Shown: in pieces, positions 61,681 to 64,000 of the stretch | How the letters are laid out: each line of letters starts with the position of its first letter | Numbering within the stretch: the first letter of the stretch is position 1 | Source: Saururus chinensis | Lineage: Eukaryota > Streptophyta > Magnoliopsida > Piperales > Saururaceae | Length of the DNA stretch: 64,000 nt | Reading direction: 5' to 3' | NCBI GenBank assembly: GCA_035235625.1 | Contig: CP141140.1 | Span: forward strand, 13,660,685 to 13,724,684 | Notes under the pieces: model-generated | What the model was told of the DNA's origin: nothing | The model's database searches: none | The model's input: only the letters and a program-made list of their open reading frames with translations | Position numbers and translations under genes: made by a program

Positions 61681-63452
61681 AAATGACTATCCCAAACTCT
61701 ATCGGTCCCATCTAGACTAGGGTTAAAACTCAAAATTACAATTGGTTCATTAACTAAGGCAAATAATAAGGTCAAAAGCCTTGTTCACTCTATGAACTAG
61801 TCCCAACCTCCTTTGAGGATATTTTAGTCTTTATCTTGATTAGGTGTTCTCGCCCAATCCAAAGCCATCTAACCCATTGATTAGTCTTTCATTAATCTTA
61901 AGTTAGTGATAAATTACTATCACAACAACAATAGCAAACATTAAAGCAAATAAAAACATATATAATACAAACCTATACAAGTCTAAATGAATCGTAATAC
62001 TAAGGTCCAAACTCAGTTATAGCACTAAAAAGATCCGTACTCTTGTGCCCTAACTCTCCTCGAGTTAGGAACTTGAATTTTCATGAAAATAGGTTATAAT
62101 TTACCTAAGGGCTTAGGATAATTTTCCCACATTGGACATGGTCCTCTCTATTCTCGGGTAAGTTTTTTACCTTTTAAGAGGTTCCAGTATCAAATTGGCC
62201 CGTTAATTTTATTCACGTGAATGCAGGCCAGTTCACTCATAGGGGTATTTCTATCATTTTGTTAAAGGCTTCTCTAAACCCTAATGGGTCCAAAACTAAT
62301 CTCAGAGGTACTCTTTGACGTTATGACCCAATGTAATTTTCTCGACATTTGACAGGGTCGTGAACTCTTTGAACCAACCTTGATGGGTTGCCCTAAAGCC
62401 TAGGAGCAAAATAATGACTTATTCACTTACTGATGTTTTTTCTCACTATGTGTTTTGGTCTATATTTATGGTACATATTAAACTCTGACTGAAAATTTTC
62501 CCAACTTTTAAATCGGGTTAGTAAACTACGACTTAGCTATAAGGGTAAAATAGTTATTTTATAGCATATAATATTTTTATTTAACCTGAAACTTGGTCTA
62601 GTTACCCATCATGTTCCCTAGGATGGCCTTTAATTTTCTTGAATTTTTTGCACATCAAAAACCTACTGAACCGAACATGGTTTAGTGAGGTTTTGTTTTT
62701 GTTTTTTTAATGGACATGGGCCAGTCAACAATTCCAGTTCGGAATAGGGTCAGACCCGCCCACAGGTCATCTTCCTCGTGGAGACTCCTAGGCATTGGCG
62801 GGGTCGCCCACTTTGGGGTGGAAGCCCAAATGCTGGTGCCCCCACCCGACAGCGCCGAGATCCCCCTGATGGCGCCCTGATCCACCTTGTGAATCTCAGA
62901 TTCTCTGTGCGGCCAGTGTCTACTAGCCGGTGGCGGCGCATGACTAACCACATGGCCAGGCCTGGATGGATCACTGCCAAGCAGCGATTCCAATGGTGCT
63001 TGCCCTATCGGCGACGGGTGGTTGCTCCACTTTTGCCCGGTGCTCAAAGGCCCCGCCTTCCCCTTCTCTTTACTGCATTGCTCACTACCAGATGTTGCTG
63101 CAGCCGCCTCGGCTGGCCGTAGGGCTGGGACTAGTTGTTCTATCGTCCAACAGCAATTTAGGCCACCTTGACCCTGAATCCAGCCGGTGAATGGCCTGCT
63201 TTGGTCGAGAGCCCAAAGCTCCGCCCTCTTTTCCCCTTGTTTTGCACTGTCCTGGTCCAAACGGCAAGGCTGTGCCTACAGCATGCCAGAGCCTGACCCT
63301 TCGTTCCTTTAGACATAGGTGGTTGTGGCTGAGGGAGTCTGGGTAGTGTTCGGAGATGCCATTGCACCAAGTAATCAGCACTAGGTGTTTGACGTACAAT
63401 GGCTTCGTTGCCAACAAATTAATGCGAGTCTAAGAATACAACAAGTGTTGTT
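61681..63452. other. Unassigned sequence after truncated gag, GC-rich at 62730-63340
   Basis: At about 61680 the Gypsy gag gives way to unrelated DNA. The GC-rich segment has open frames on both strands (for example 62682-63260 minus, 62778-63122 plus) that look like GC-driven frames, similar in character to 54210-55300 inside the solo LTR. It may belong to another large LTR; no ends are seen. Confidence 0.4.
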
Positions 63453-64000
63453 TGTCACGCCCTCACTTGTATACGATTATAAAAAATAGTACTTAAAGCA
63501 ATGAAACTAGCATAGGCATCTTACCTCATAAACACCGGTCTTTGAGCTCGCACATCTCCTCCTCAATCGCTTGCCACTCTTCAAAAAGCTCCTCCAGTGG
63601 CTTCTTCCCATATCTCTCTCCTCCAAGGGGCCCCCTCTCAAAAACTCTCCAATTGAGACCTAGGAAGCTCTTTTTTATAATTATAGAGATTAGGAACCCT
63701 AATCCCTTTTGAAGTTGGGCCAAGGTGGACCACTTGGGCTATATTTTAATAATTCCCGTCGCTCTAAATAATTGGGCCCGTAAAATGACTTAAACGGCCT
63801 AAATACACGTCTAAATTAGGTAAATGACACATGTATGACATGTTAAACTTTGAGCGGTTATAACTCCCTCATTCAAACTCTGATTTGAGCATTCTTAGTG
63901 GCATTTCGAAGCTCGTCTTTCTAATTTCCAATCACATATGTCTCAACTACAAATTTCATCTATTTGGGAATTTATTCAACTAAGAAGATTTGGGGGTTAA
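63453..64000 (-). mobile_element. Start of another LTR-like sequence, running off the window
   Basis: TGTCACGCCCTCACTTGTAT resembles the plus-strand start of the minus-oriented LTR at 13808 (TGTCACGCCCCGACACTGC). Only one end is in the window, so the call rests on about 12 bases and the repeat-rich setting. Confidence 0.35.

Noticed and set aside
62682-63417. Minus-strand 192-codon and other frames
   Set aside because: Same GC effect: overlapping frames on both strands, no domain, no splice or start context.

Overview
The window is nuclear DNA of a flowering plant. The evidence is spliced genes with GT-AG introns, a NAC transcription factor with a miR164 complementary site, plant-type promoter motifs (telo-box, site II) and many plant LTR retrotransposons and MITEs. 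The species cannot be named from the sequence. Genes are few; most of the 64 kb is transposon-derived or AT-rich spacer.

Layout. (1) 73-4092, minus strand: 11 coding exons of a WDR74/Nsa1-type WD40 protein of 60S ribosome biogenesis. Its 3' end lies outside the window, and a telo-box and TGGGCC motifs sit at its 5' end. (2) 4.5-27 kb: spacer and mobile DNA. This holds a hAT-type MITE (6130-6658), a probable Gypsy LTR (7105-9542), a decayed Copia element (11570-18922) split by a 3.3-kb Gypsy solo LTR with target duplication ATCAG (13808-17114), a TRIM-like element (21371-21688) and another hAT-like element (24223-24964). (3) 27689-29010, plus strand: a complete three-exon NAC gene of the ANAC100/ORE1-like clade. 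(4) 29-39 kb: AT-rich spacer with a GC-rich G-box island near 33 kb, two Stowaway-like MITEs with TA duplications and a hAT MITE with an 8-bp duplication. (5) 39.6-47.5 kb: a minus-strand pectinesterase-inhibitor-like gene cut in two by a 7,271-bp composite Copia insertion. The insertion has exact GTTAT target duplications, and both outer ends are the same LTR terminus in opposite orientation. (6) 49.1-50.75 kb: a satellite-like array of about 60-bp and 97-bp units rich in short palindromes. It directly abuts a pseudogene fragment resembling the N-terminal part of a pentatricopeptide-repeat (LPE1-like) gene, which is itself split by a 4.66-kb solo LTR with target duplication CTTAA. (7) 57.7-64 kb: the 5' LTR, primer-binding site and partial gag of a Gypsy element related to the solo LTR at 13.8-17.1 kb, then unassigned DNA and the start of one more LTR-like sequence.

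The host genes share no evident pathway: one is for ribosome assembly, one is a miR164-class developmental/senescence regulator, one is a secreted cell-wall enzyme inhibitor and one is a decayed organelle PPR fragment. What links the second half is insertion history. Three insertions carry intact 5-bp target duplications, so their pre-insertion sites can be read directly, and two of those sites lie in host coding sequence.
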